Below are positions 15,882 to 24,097 of a stretch of DNA of 64,000 nt, piece by piece. Every line of letters begins with the position of its first letter. Within the stretch, counting starts at the first letter, position 1. The stretch covers positions 1-64,000 of the forward strand of contig NZ_VEEP01000001.1 in the NCBI RefSeq assembly GCF_007678455.1. The letters are read 5' to 3'. The DNA comes from Cytobacillus oceanisediminis 2691 (lineage in GTDB: Bacteria; Bacillota; Bacilli; Bacillales; Cytobacillaceae). The notes under the pieces were generated by a model. It saw nothing but the letters and a program-made list of their open reading frames with translations. It searched no databases and had not been told where the DNA came from. A program made the translations under genes and the position numbers.

Positions 15882-16640
15882 ATGTGTTTAATTTTATTTG
15901 CCTATAAAGCGCATCCAAAATATAAGCTGATTGTCGCTGCAAACAGGGATGAATCATACAACCGTGCCACTGCTCCAGCGGCTTTTTGGGAGGATGCACC
16001 GGAGTTGCTTGCCGGACGCGACCTTGAAAAAATGGGTACCTGGATGGGAGTGACCACTTCAGGAAAATTTGCCGCCTTGACTAATTACCGGGACCCAAGT
16101 GAACAGACTGCTGGAAAAAGAACCCGCGGGGAACTTGTGGCTGATTATCTGAGGGGAATGGACAATCCCGAAAATTATCTTCAGAAAATGGCACAAAGGC
16201 GTCTCGAATATCCTGGTTATAATCTATTGGCAGGTGATCTTGATGAACTTTATTACTATTCGAATCGTGGAAACCACCACCCTGTTGAAATTCAGCCAGG
16301 TATCCATGGAGTAAGCAACCATCTGCTTAATACCGACTGGCCTAAAGTGGAAAAAGGTAAAGCAGGATTGAAGAAAATCGTATCGGAAGACACTTCTGAC
16401 CTGGGAGACAGCTTATTTAGCCTTTTGGAAAATGCAGACCCTGCACCTGACCATATATTGCCTTCAACTGGAGTTTCACTAGAATGGGAACGTTTGCTGT
16501 CACCAATGTTCATAAAAAGTGAAGGATACGGAACGAGAAGCTCGACTGTCATTTTAATGAATGATGAAAAAATCTATTTTAACGAACGGGTTTTCTCAGA
16601 AGATCAGCGGACAAACCAGGAATTTTTAATAACACTATAA
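15882..16640 (+). CDS. NRDE family protein
   Basis: A 252-residue protein of the NRDE (TANGO2-like) family. It starts MCLILFAYKAHPKYKL, and Cys2 becomes the N-terminal residue after Met removal, as in N-terminal nucleophile hydrolases. The namesake motif AANRDES is near residues 19-25 and TNYRDP near 69. The family's reaction is not established. The start is fixed by the conserved MC; its ribosome site is weak (GGAAAG). A TATAAT at 15843-15848 lies about 34 bases upstream. Confidence 0.88.
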   Translation: MCLILFAYKAHPKYKLIVAANRDESYNRATAPAAFWEDAPELLAGRDLEKMGTWMGVTTSGKFAALTNYRDPSEQTAGKRTRGELVADYLRGMDNPENYLQKMAQRRLEYPGYNLLAGDLDELYYYSNRGNHHPVEIQPGIHGVSNHLLNTDWPKVEKGKAGLKKIVSEDTSDLGDSLFSLLENADPAPDHILPSTGVSLEWERLLSPMFIKSEGYGTRSSTVILMNDEKIYFNERVFSEDQRTNQEFLITL

Positions 16641-16642
16641 AG

Positions 16643-16679
16643 AAAAACAGACAGCCACAATCATGGTTGTCTGTTTTTA
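16643..16679. terminator. terminator after the NRDE gene
   Basis: AAAACAGACA/TGTCTGTTTT arms around an inner CCA/TGG stem, with T-run on the plus side and A-run on the other. Confidence 0.85.
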
Positions 16680-16753
16680 TGAAAGCCTATTTCCGTACAA
16701 GGAAAAACAGACTCCGTTTTTATGGAAAGCAGGACCTGATGAAGAAAGAGCCT

Positions 16754-17719
16754 TTATTGAGCGAAGCTTTTAGCTGCTATATATTCCATCTTTAAATTGT
16801 CTATAATTTTCCGGACGGGAAGGATTTCTTTTATTTCACCAACCCTGGCACCTGCAAATACGAGGCCATTTTCTACATCCCCTGCAACTGAGGTAAGCAG
16901 CGAGTCAAGTGTGCAAAATTGGTAGGAGCAATTTTTCAGGCAATCACGGCATTTTTTGATCCGGAGTTTATCTGAAGTAGTAATAAGCCTTGTAAAATGA
17001 TTTGCGATTGCCCGCCCTTGCAAGCCTACAGTTGTTTTTACCAGCTGCAGGTCTTTTTCTGCAGCCGAGATGTACTTTTCCTTAAAGCTTTGCGGAGCGT
17101 CACATTCCTCGCTGGCCACGAACCTTGTGCCCATTTGGACCCCAGAAGCTCCAAGTGATAATGCCCTGGCGATATCAGCACCAGTCAATATTCCTCCGGC
17201 AGCAATTACCGGGATGGACACAGCCTCAACAATCTCGGGGAGTATTTCAAATAATGGCCTGTCTGTCCCCAGATGCCCGCCGGCCTCAAATCCCTCCACA
17301 ACCACGGCAGATGCACCCAGACGTTCCGAGATTTTAGCTAACTTCGCCGAAGAGACAATCGAAATGACAGGGATGCCAGCTTGTTTGCCCCAGGAATACA
17401 TATCCCTTGATATCCCTGCTCCAGATATGATGAAATCCACTTTTTCATCTAATGCAGCCTTCATTTTTTCAGCGAAATCATTCATTGCAAATAATACATT
17501 TACGCCAATGTATCCCTTCCTATCTGTTAGCTCGCGCGCCTTCCTGATATGTGACCGTAATTCCTCGGTCGAAATCCCTGTTCCGGAAATGATGCCAATC
17601 CCGCCTGCGTTAGCTACCGCTGAAGCTAATCCGCTCAGTGAAATTCCTACCCCCATTCCTCCTTGCATGATTGGAACACTTGTAACCATATGGCCGATTT
17701 TAAGTTCTGGCAAATTCAT
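16754..17719 (-). CDS. FMN-dependent nitronate monooxygenase family protein
   Basis: A 321-residue TIM-barrel flavoprotein of the nitronate monooxygenase/FabK family. The N-terminal IMQGGMGVGISLSGLASA (18-35), FEAGGHLG (about 160) and IPVIAAGGILTGADIARAL then GVQMGTRF form the FMN site. An unusual feature is a C-terminal cysteine cluster, KKCRDCLKNCSYQFC, that could bind zinc or an Fe-S cluster; short members of the family lack it. Substrate cannot be decided from sequence. AAAGGGG precedes the ATG. Confidence 0.82.
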   Translation of the reverse strand: MNLPELKIGHMVTSVPIMQGGMGVGISLSGLASAVANAGGIGIISGTGISTEELRSHIRKARELTDRKGYIGVNVLFAMNDFAEKMKAALDEKVDFIISGAGISRDMYSWGKQAGIPVISIVSSAKLAKISERLGASAVVVEGFEAGGHLGTDRPLFEILPEIVEAVSIPVIAAGGILTGADIARALSLGASGVQMGTRFVASEECDAPQSFKEKYISAAEKDLQLVKTTVGLQGRAIANHFTRLITTSDKLRIKKCRDCLKNCSYQFCTLDSLLTSVAGDVENGLVFAGARVGEIKEILPVRKIIDNLKMEYIAAKSFAQ

Positions 17720-17840
17720 GCTTATACCCCTTTCTGACTATATTCACTTGCAGTTTAGCATGGTGAAGTATAAAAAGAAGTGATTTTTAGCACTAGGTAT
17801 TAAGTTTAGGTATAATAATTAAGTAATAATTTATTTTATA

Positions 17841-17870
17841 AAAAAAGACACAGAAAAAATTCTGCGTCTA
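17841..17870 (-). terminator. terminator of the first aldo/keto reductase gene
   Basis: Read on the minus strand: AGACGCAGAA/TCTGTGTCT stem, then a run of T. Confidence 0.75.
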
Positions 17871-17890
17871 ATTACTTACTTAGAGTTTAA

Positions 17891-18721
17891 TTAAAAATCG
17901 AAATTATCAGGATCCGGTCCTACACGCTCGTCTTTGTTCAAGCTGTTCAGACGGTCCATATCTTCGGTGTATAGTTCAAAGTCAAAGATATCTGCATTTT
18001 CGATAATGCGATGCTCCTTGATGGATTTTGGAATGGTCACCACGCCATTTTGCAAATCCCAGCGAAGGATGATTTGTGCCGGTGATTTTCCATGCTTTTC
18101 AGCAATTTCGACAATCGTCGGTTCCGATAAGAGTTCACCCTGTTTCAATGGAGACCAAGCTTCCATCTGAATACCTTCGGCTTTACAGAATTCCAGAAGC
18201 TCCGTCTGGGCAAGATGTGGATGATATTCAACCTGGTTAACCATTGGCTTAATTTCTGCATCCGCCATCAAATCTTTTAGATGATGGACGTGGAAGTTAC
18301 TGACACCAATCGCGCGGACACGGCCGTCTTTATAAAGCTTTTCAAGAGCTTTCCAAGTTTCCTTGTATTTTCCCGCAACCGGCCAGTGAATCAGGTAAAG
18401 ATCAAGATAATCAAGGCCCAGCTTCTCCAAGCTTGTCTCGAAAGCTTGAAGAGTGGATTCATAACCTTGCTCCGAATTCCACACCTTTGTCGTGATAAAC
18501 AACTCTTCACGAGCAACTCCCGCTTCTTTAAGTGCCTGTCCTACGCCTTCCTCATTCTTGTAAACCGCAGCAGTATCGATGCTTTTATAGCCATTCTTAA
18601 GGGCAGCTTTTACAGACTCAACAACTTCTGAGCCTTCCTTCACCTTGAACACGCCAAGACCAAACCAAGGCATCTTGACACCGTTATGTAATGTAGTTGT
18701 ATCCTGGAGATTTTTTGGCAT
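17891..18721 (-). CDS. aldo/keto reductase (YvgN/glyoxal reductase type)
   Basis: A 276-residue NADPH-dependent reductase. The catalytic tetrad is Asp49, Tyr54, Lys79 and His112, in SIDTAAVYKNEEGVG, TTKVWNSEQG and LIHWP, and IPKSIKEHRI binds NADPH. It is close to B. subtilis YvgN, which reduces glyoxal and methylglyoxal. A paralogue lies at 41723. GAGGAGGCG precedes the start by nine bases. Its upstream region is directly occupied by a large tandem array, which could affect its transcription. Confidence 0.92.
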   Translation of the reverse strand: MPKNLQDTTTLHNGVKMPWFGLGVFKVKEGSEVVESVKAALKNGYKSIDTAAVYKNEEGVGQALKEAGVAREELFITTKVWNSEQGYESTLQAFETSLEKLGLDYLDLYLIHWPVAGKYKETWKALEKLYKDGRVRAIGVSNFHVHHLKDLMADAEIKPMVNQVEYHPHLAQTELLEFCKAEGIQMEAWSPLKQGELLSEPTIVEIAEKHGKSPAQIILRWDLQNGVVTIPKSIKEHRIIENADIFDFELYTEDMDRLNSLNKDERVGPDPDNFDF

Positions 18722-18846
18722 CCCATGCGCCTCCTCTTCATTTTAATACTTTCCTATCTTCTCACATTTTGAGATTTCTAAAAAGCAATTGCATCCGAAG
18801 GGACGGTTTGCAGGGAACCGTGATAATCAGAGATGTACTGCCCTTT

Positions 18847-19990
18847 TTTTAGGCAGGTTAGGAGGAGGCACAGGGAGAGCTGTTAAGAACCGCTCGGTAT
18901 TTTGACAGGTTGGGGGCGACAGCAGGAAAAGCAGTCAAGAAAGCGTCGTTATTTTGACAGGTTCAGGGTGGTAGCAGGAAAAGCTGTCAAGAACCGGCCG
19001 TTATTTTGACAGGTTGGGGGCGACAGCAGGAAAAGCAGTCAAGAAAACGTCATTATTTTGACAGGTTCAGGGTGATGGAGGTAAAAGCTGTCAAGAAAAC
19101 GTCGTTATTTTGACAGGTTCAGGGTGATAGCAGGAAAAGCAGTCAAGAAAGTGTGGTTATTTTGACAGGTTCGGAGTGAGAGCGGTAAAAGCAGTCAAGA
19201 AAGCGTCGTTATTTTGACAGGTTGAGGGTGATGGCGGTAAAAGCTGTCAAGAAAACGTCGTTATTTTGACAGGTTCAGGGTGATAGCAGGAAAAGCAGTC
19301 AAGAAAGTGTGGTTATTTTGACAGGTTCAGGGTGATGGCGGTAAAAGCAGTCAAGAAAGCGTCGTTATTTTGACAGGTTGAGGGTGATAGCAGGAAAAGC
19401 TGTCAAGAAAGAGTGGTTATTTTGACAGGTTCAGGGTGATAGCAGTAAAAGCTGTCAAGAACCGATCATTATTTTGACAGGTTCAGGGTGATAGCAGTAA
19501 AAGCTGTCAAGAAAGCGTGGTTATTTTGACAGGTTCAGGGTGATGGAGGTAAAAGCTGTCAAGAAAACGTCATTATTTTGACAGGTTCAGGGTGATAGCA
19601 GGAAAAGCAGTCAAGAAAGTGTGGTTATTTTGACAGGTTCGGAGTGAGAGCGGTAAAAGCAGTCAAGAAAGCGTCGTTATTTTGACAGGTTGAGGGTGAT
19701 GGCGGTAAAAGCTGTCAAGAAAACGTCGTTATTTTGACAGGTTCAGGGTGATAGCAGGAAAAGCAGTCAAGAAAGCGTGGTTATTTTGACAGGTTCAGGG
19801 TGATAGCAGGAAAAGCAGTCAAGAAAGCGACGTTATTTTGACAGGTTGAGGGTGATAGAGGTAAAAGCTGTCAAGAAAGCGCCGTTATTTTGACAGGTTG
19901 GGGACGATAGCAGGAAAAGCTGTCAAGAACCGGCCGTTATTTTGACAACTTTAAAACAAATGCCATACAAGCTGTCAAAAACCCTTTTCA
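18847..19990. repeat. tandem array A: 52-bp units (20 clear, degenerate ends)
   Basis: ATTTTGAC recurs at 18899 and then every 52 bp exactly to 19939, giving 20 intact units, with a decayed copy at each end. Each unit has inverted arms TTGACAG (unit positions 4-10) and CTGTCAA or CAGTCAA (34-40), a 23-base middle and a 12-15-base linker with most of the variation. Units 4-8 (from 19055) and 13-17 (from 19523) are near-identical blocks, so five units were duplicated together. There are no unique spacers and no long reading frame. It lies between divergent genes, occupying the upstream DNA of both. Confidence 0.95.
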
Positions 19991-20100
19991 TTTCTCGGCC
20001 ATAACTCAAAAATCTGCGGGCAGGAGTCTTTCGTTTTTAAAAATGGGGTAAATTCACTCTATAAGCCATGCAGTGTTTTTATCAGAAGGAGGGAAAGGCC

Positions 20101-20328
20101 ATGATCATTAAAGTGTTGGGAACTGGTTGCAAAAAATCCAAGGTCCTTGAGGAAAATATTAATTTAGCGATCGATGAAGCTGGGGTGGCGGCTATTGTTG
20201 AAAAGGTTGAAGATGGGAAAGAAATCGAAAAGTATGCAGTAGATTGTACCCCCGCTGTGGTCATTGATCAAAATGTAGTCTCGGCGGGCAAACAGTTGAC
20301 AGCGGAGGAAATTAAGAAATTATTCTAA
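20101..20328 (+). CDS. small thioredoxin-fold redox protein
   Basis: A 75-residue protein of the 'redox-active disulfide protein 2' (thioredoxin_3) family. The family normally has a CxxC near the N-terminus; here the motif is Cys10-Lys-Lys-Ser13, so the second cysteine is lost. The only other cysteine is Cys49, just before the cis-proline TPAVVID. It may act as a monothiol enzyme or use Cys49. The start at 20101 follows GAAGGAGGGAAAGG; an upstream ATG at 20068 has no site. A terminator overlapping the next gene follows. Confidence 0.82.
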   Translation: MIIKVLGTGCKKSKVLEENINLAIDEAGVAAIVEKVEDGKEIEKYAVDCTPAVVIDQNVVSAGKQLTAEEIKKLF

Positions 20329-20364
20329 AACAATCATGCCTTCTTCACGGCCTGATTGTTTTCA
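20327..20364. terminator. bidirectional terminator within the end of the next gene
   Basis: AAACAATCA/TGATTGTTT stem. It contains the stop codon of the minus-strand gene and serves both convergent genes. Confidence 0.75.
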
Positions 20365-21005
20365 AGAAATGCCTTTGTTGCCCATAGTGAAATGAGCAGG
20401 ATAAGTTCAAAACCGTTGGTCGCCGCATCGCTTTCCAATGGAAAGGGGACAGCACTTCCAATTCCCATTAGGATGACACCGATAGCCATCCATTTCCACT
20501 TCCTTTTTTTCCATAAGATGATGCCGGCAATAAGCAAGGCGGCAGTAACGCCAATGATCATGATTGGCGGACCATGGGAGCCTGATGAATCATAGCTTAA
20601 CACTCCATATGAGCGATCTGGCTCCAGTTCGAGGCCTACCGTATTTTGAACAAGCTCAGAGATGACCATTGACAGTGTGAGGAATCCCGCAAAGAGCAAC
20701 CCGCCTCGCCCTTTTAACCATGCGATGGCGATGGCCTCGCTGGCTGCAGCCCAGGAAAAAATAATCAGTAATGGGGTGAAAAGGGCATGAAACCAAAAAC
20801 GCAAAAGATTCATGGTCTTTAAAAAAGAGCCTTCGCCGATCAAGCTTCCAAACGCAAGAATCAGATTGTCATACACCAGTCCGAACGTAACGAGCAAAAG
20901 TACATTCATCCACCTGAGAATTCCGAATTTGATTGAAGCTTTTAAACCCCAAAGGAATAAAATTAAGTAGATGAGGGAATATAATGCGTAGATATAAGGG
21001 TCCAT
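20334..21005 (-). CDS. membrane protein of unknown function
   Basis: A 223-residue protein that is nearly all hydrophobic, with about seven membrane helices and a basic KKRKWKW loop near residue 175. I do not recognise the family. I start it at ATG 21005, which follows GGGAGGA by nine bases; the frame runs 33 codons further upstream without a site. The adjacent redox protein is convergent, not in the same operon. Confidence 0.7.
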   Translation of the reverse strand: MDPYIYALYSLIYLILFLWGLKASIKFGILRWMNVLLLVTFGLVYDNLILAFGSLIGEGSFLKTMNLLRFWFHALFTPLLIIFSWAAASEAIAIAWLKGRGGLLFAGFLTLSMVISELVQNTVGLELEPDRSYGVLSYDSSGSHGPPIMIIGVTAALLIAGIILWKKRKWKWMAIGVILMGIGSAVPFPLESDAATNGFELILLISLWATKAFLENNQAVKKA

Positions 21006-21211
21006 GGAACATGTTCCTCCCAGTCGAGTTTGTACCATTGTTCCCGTTGGGTCATCTGTAAAAACATGTGTCAATGTTATTAACTTTTTTATAGTTTCTA
21101 ACAAATAAATCGTATTCTTAAAAATTACTAATAGTTTTATAAGTGAACTTCATATATCATGGGAATTGTAAGCATATTCATCGATATTTTTGACGGAGAA
21201 CAGGAGAAAAC

Positions 21212-22057
21212 ATGACGACATTAAATAACATTGCATGGGTAACCGACAGTACAGCTTCACTATCTGAAGAGTTCATAAAAGAAAACCATATATATGTTGT
21301 ACCTTTAAGCATTATTTTTGGCGAAGAATCCTATTTGGAGGGCGTTGATATTACAGCAGAGGATTTTTATCCAAAGCTTGCCGCATCAAAGGTCCTGCCG
21401 AAAACATCGCAGCCCGCGATCGGAGAGTTTGTGGAACTTTATCAGAAACTCAAGGAGCAATACAAACATGCGATTGCGATTCACGCATCAAGTGCCCTTA
21501 CAGGAACTTACCAATCTTCAGTAGCCGCTTCCAGCATGGTGGAATTCAAGGTTGATGTCATCGATTCTAAAATTGGGTCCTTTCCATTAGGACGCATGGT
21601 TGAAAAGGGGATTGAGCTTCAAAATGAAGGCAAGTCATACGATGAAATCGTTTCCTATTTAAGGACGCTGCCTGACAAGGCCAATCTGTATATGGCACCG
21701 GGAAGCCTGGAGCAGCTGCACAAAGGCGGCCGCCTGTCGACTACACAGGTGATTATCGGGAGCTTGATTAAACTGAAGCTGATCGTCAGGTTTGATGATG
21801 GAAAGGTTGTTCTTTTTGATAAAATCAGGACAGAAAAAAAGGTGAAGGAGCGCTTGTTCCAAATTTTTGATGAGGCATCTGGCAATGTAAAGGAAGCCAG
21901 TGTCATTCATGGAAATGTGCCACAATTGGCAAACGAATGGCAGGCAGAACTGCAGCAGCGTTTCCCAAATATATCTTTTACCACTACTACCTTCAGTCCT
22001 GTTGCCGGAACACATACCGGGCAGGGCACGATCGGATTGGCATGGGTGAATGAATAG
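21212..22057 (+). CDS. DegV family fatty acid-binding protein
   Basis: A 281-residue two-domain protein of the DegV family. Signatures are WVTDSTASLSEEF (9-21), KTSQPAIGEF near 64-73 with the Ser that contacts the fatty acid carboxylate, SALTGTYQSS near 93-102 and the C-terminal FSPVAGTHTGQGTIGLAW. In Firmicutes such FakB-type proteins deliver fatty acids to the kinase FakA for phospholipid synthesis; whether this copy does so is inferred. ACAGGAGA precedes the ATG. Confidence 0.88.
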   Translation: MTTLNNIAWVTDSTASLSEEFIKENHIYVVPLSIIFGEESYLEGVDITAEDFYPKLAASKVLPKTSQPAIGEFVELYQKLKEQYKHAIAIHASSALTGTYQSSVAASSMVEFKVDVIDSKIGSFPLGRMVEKGIELQNEGKSYDEIVSYLRTLPDKANLYMAPGSLEQLHKGGRLSTTQVIIGSLIKLKLIVRFDDGKVVLFDKIRTEKKVKERLFQIFDEASGNVKEASVIHGNVPQLANEWQAELQQRFPNISFTTTTFSPVAGTHTGQGTIGLAWVNE

Positions 22058-22062
22058 GATCT

Positions 22063-22105
22063 AAAAAAGGGAACCAGCCTACGCAGGGCTGATTCCCTTT
22101 TTTTA
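22063..22105 (+). terminator. terminator after the degV-family gene
   Basis: AAAGGGAA-CAGCC / GGGCTG-TTCCCTTT stem followed by TTTT. Confidence 0.85.
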
Positions 22106-22143
22106 AAAAGAAAGCCTGCAACTTTAAAAGCTGCGGGCTTTTC
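22106..22143 (-). terminator. terminator after pbuG
   Basis: On the minus strand GCCCGCAG pairs with the later TTGCAGGC, followed by TTTCTTTTT. It is back-to-back with the terminator of the degV-family gene. Confidence 0.7.
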
Positions 22144-22148
22144 GTTTG

Positions 22149-23441
22149 CTATACATAAATAAAATAACCGACAAACAGGAATCCAAGAACATACATAATC
22201 GGGTGGACATCTCTGGATTTGCCCATGCCAAGCATCATTAATGGATAAAGAATGAAGCCGAGCGCAATCCCTGTTGCGACACTGAAAGTGAGCGGCATCA
22301 TAATGATGGTCACGAAAGCCGGAATGATGACAGCCAGGTTATTCCAGTTAATCTTGCTGATTTCAGTTGCCATCAGCGCACCTACGATAATCAATGCTGG
22401 TGCGGTGACTTCCGGAGTGATCACGGATAGTACAGGTGAGAAAAACAAGGCTGCGCCAAAACATGCAGCAATGATGACGGAAGTGAATCCGGTGCGGCCC
22501 CCGACCGCGATTCCTGCTGAAGATTCCACGAATGATGCGGTTGTTGAAGTGCCGAGTACAGCACCAGCAACCGCCGAGCCAGCATCTGCAAGCAGGGCAC
22601 GGCCTGCATTCGGGATTTTATTATCCTTCATCAATCCCGCCTGGCTTGCTACTGCAATCAATGCACCCGCCGTATCGAAGAATGCAACGAACAGGAAGGT
22701 GAAAATGACGGCAAGCACATCCGGTGAGAAAATATCCCCTAAGTGGTTGAAGACAACGCCGAAAGTAGGAGAAATGTCTGGAACAGTGCCGACAACGGCG
22801 TCAGGTTTTTCAATCAAGCCAGTAAAGATCCCGATGATCGTGGCAATGACCATTCCGTAAAAAATACCTCCGCTGACCCCGCGGACCATCATGATCACAC
22901 TGATGATGAAACCGAACAAAGCAAGCAATACCGGCCCCGATGTAAGGTTGCCAATCGACACAAATGTCGCTTCGCTGCCAACTATGATTCCAGCATTTTT
23001 CAGGCCGATGAAGGCAACGAAAAAGCCGATTCCCGCTGCGATGGCATGCTTCAGGTCCTGTGGAATGACATTGATGATCTTTTCACGGATTTTAAGAAGG
23101 CTGAGGATAACGAACAGGACACCCGCAACAAAGACGCCGGTAAGGGCGACCTCCCATTCAACACCCATCCCTATGCTGACGCTAAAAGTGAAAAAAGAAT
23201 TCAAGCCCATGCTTGGAGCGATTCCGATCGGAAAATTGGCAAGCAGTCCTATGAGCAAAGAGCCAATGATGGCAGAAAGCGCGGTCGCTGTAAAAACGGC
23301 ACCCTTGTCCATGCCGGCCTGGCTTAGGATCATCGGATTGACGACAAGAATATACGCCATCGATAAGAATGTCGTAATCCCGGCAAGTGACTCTTGTTTA
23401 TAACTGGTGTTTCGTTCTGCAAACTGGAAAAAGTTTTTCAT
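22149..23441 (-). CDS. pbuG: hypoxanthine/guanine permease PbuG
   Basis: A 430-residue purine permease of the AzgA-like group with about 12 to 14 helices. It matches B. subtilis PbuG in FFQFAERNTSYKQE at the N-terminus, PIGIAPSMGLNSFFTFS near 72-88, FFDTAGALIAVASQAGLM near 250 and GTSTTASFVESSAGIAVGGR near 290. It imports hypoxanthine and guanine. CCAGGAGGACAG precedes the ATG. The leader holds a guanine-type riboswitch with its own terminator, so uptake should stop when purine bases are plentiful. Confidence 0.94.
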   Translation of the reverse strand: MKNFFQFAERNTSYKQESLAGITTFLSMAYILVVNPMILSQAGMDKGAVFTATALSAIIGSLLIGLLANFPIGIAPSMGLNSFFTFSVSIGMGVEWEVALTGVFVAGVLFVILSLLKIREKIINVIPQDLKHAIAAGIGFFVAFIGLKNAGIIVGSEATFVSIGNLTSGPVLLALFGFIISVIMMVRGVSGGIFYGMVIATIIGIFTGLIEKPDAVVGTVPDISPTFGVVFNHLGDIFSPDVLAVIFTFLFVAFFDTAGALIAVASQAGLMKDNKIPNAGRALLADAGSAVAGAVLGTSTTASFVESSAGIAVGGRTGFTSVIIAACFGAALFFSPVLSVITPEVTAPALIIVGALMATEISKINWNNLAVIIPAFVTIIMMPLTFSVATGIALGFILYPLMMLGMGKSRDVHPIMYVLGFLFVGYFIYV

Positions 23442-23471
23442 ATGTGCTGTCCTCCTGGTTGTTTATTTGAG

Positions 23472-23508
23472 AAAATAAAAAACTCCGGCAGTGCATGCTG
23501 CCGGAGTA
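23472..23508 (-). terminator. riboswitch-controlled terminator of pbuG
   Basis: On the minus strand ACTCCGGCAG and CTGCCGGAGT form a strong stem around a short CATG centre, followed by TTTTTTATTTT. It lies between the aptamer and the pbuG start. Confidence 0.88.
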
Positions 23509-23556
23509 CCACAAAGGACAAAACAAATGCCAAAAAAGAGTGGCAAATATCTAAGT

Positions 23557-23627
23557 CCCTTGTAGTCACGCCTTTTACGGTAGCATGGTAGAAACGTCCG
23601 AGCCATATTCTCGAACATATACAAGGA
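23557..23627 (-). promoter_or_regulatory. purine (guanine-type) riboswitch aptamer
   Basis: Read on the minus strand: P1 CTTGTA/TACAAG, then TATGGCTCGGACG and the J2/3 core TTTCTACC, the second hairpin with CCGTAAA, and J3/1 TGACTAC. The base that pairs with ligand is C (GACTA), as in the guanine/hypoxanthine class; adenine aptamers have T. Binding should favour the terminator at 23472-23508. Confidence 0.93.
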
Positions 23628-23655
23628 AAAATGATGGATTTAAATAATAATAGAG

Positions 23656-23684
23656 ATAGTATCAGTTATTTTTTTCTAGGTCAA
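23656..23684 (-). promoter_or_regulatory. sigma-A promoter of pbuG
   Basis: On the minus strand TTGACC (23684-23679), 17-bp spacer and TACTAT (23661-23656), about 30 bp before the riboswitch. Confidence 0.6.
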
Positions 23685-23784
23685 TTGGATTCCAGGAAGT
23701 TTATCTATTTGATTTTTTCTGATTATTAGCAGATGACATTAAATGTTCTGGAAGTTGGCTGTTAAATTTAGATGCTGGTTTCCA

Positions 23785-23885
23785 AGTCGCGGAATGATAG
23801 TGGAAATTAGCGGAATTATATGGCTGTTTCGCGAAATTGCAGGTGGATTTTGCGGGAAATTAATTCGGTTTCGTGGAATTGCATT
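23785..23885. repeat. degenerate 21/42-bp periodic repeat D
   Basis: GCGGAAT-like cores start at 23789, 23810, 23831, 23852 and 23873, exactly 21 bp apart. TTTCGCGAAATTGCA (23827) and TTTCGTGGAATTGCA (23869) are 42 bp apart with two differences. It looks like an eroded tandem array. The rest of the gap between pbuG and the next gene holds nothing else I can name. Confidence 0.6.
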
Positions 23886-24097
23886 ATTTTCACATATAAA
23901 TCATTCATTCCTGGGACCTGGTTGAAATTGCTGTAATAGAGTAATCCTTGGCAGGGTATCGAAAGTCCCGCTATTATGGAGTTTTGACAACTTTTTGAAT
24001 GAAATATGTGAATAAAAAATGAACTAATTAGCAAAACACCCCTGATTGGATGACAACTTACTATAATGATAGTGTAATCCAAACGGAGGTGCCAATA

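Noticed and set aside
18899-19946. A string of promoters, because TTGACA recurs about 20 times
   Set aside because: No TATAAT-like box lies 16-18 bp after the TTGACA motifs; the following bases are G-rich.
18847-19990. A CRISPR array
   Set aside because: The 52-bp units join head to tail without unique spacers, variation is spread within units, and no cas genes are in the window. The same applies to arrays B and C.
18721-20101. A transposon or integron between the aldo/keto reductase and redox protein genes
   Set aside because: No transposase, integrase, terminal inverted repeats or target duplication are visible; it is a plain tandem array.
22252-23403. Long plus-strand frames opposite pbuG
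   Set aside because: They are antisense shadows of a real permease gene and lack ribosome sites; a similar set lies opposite pbuO.
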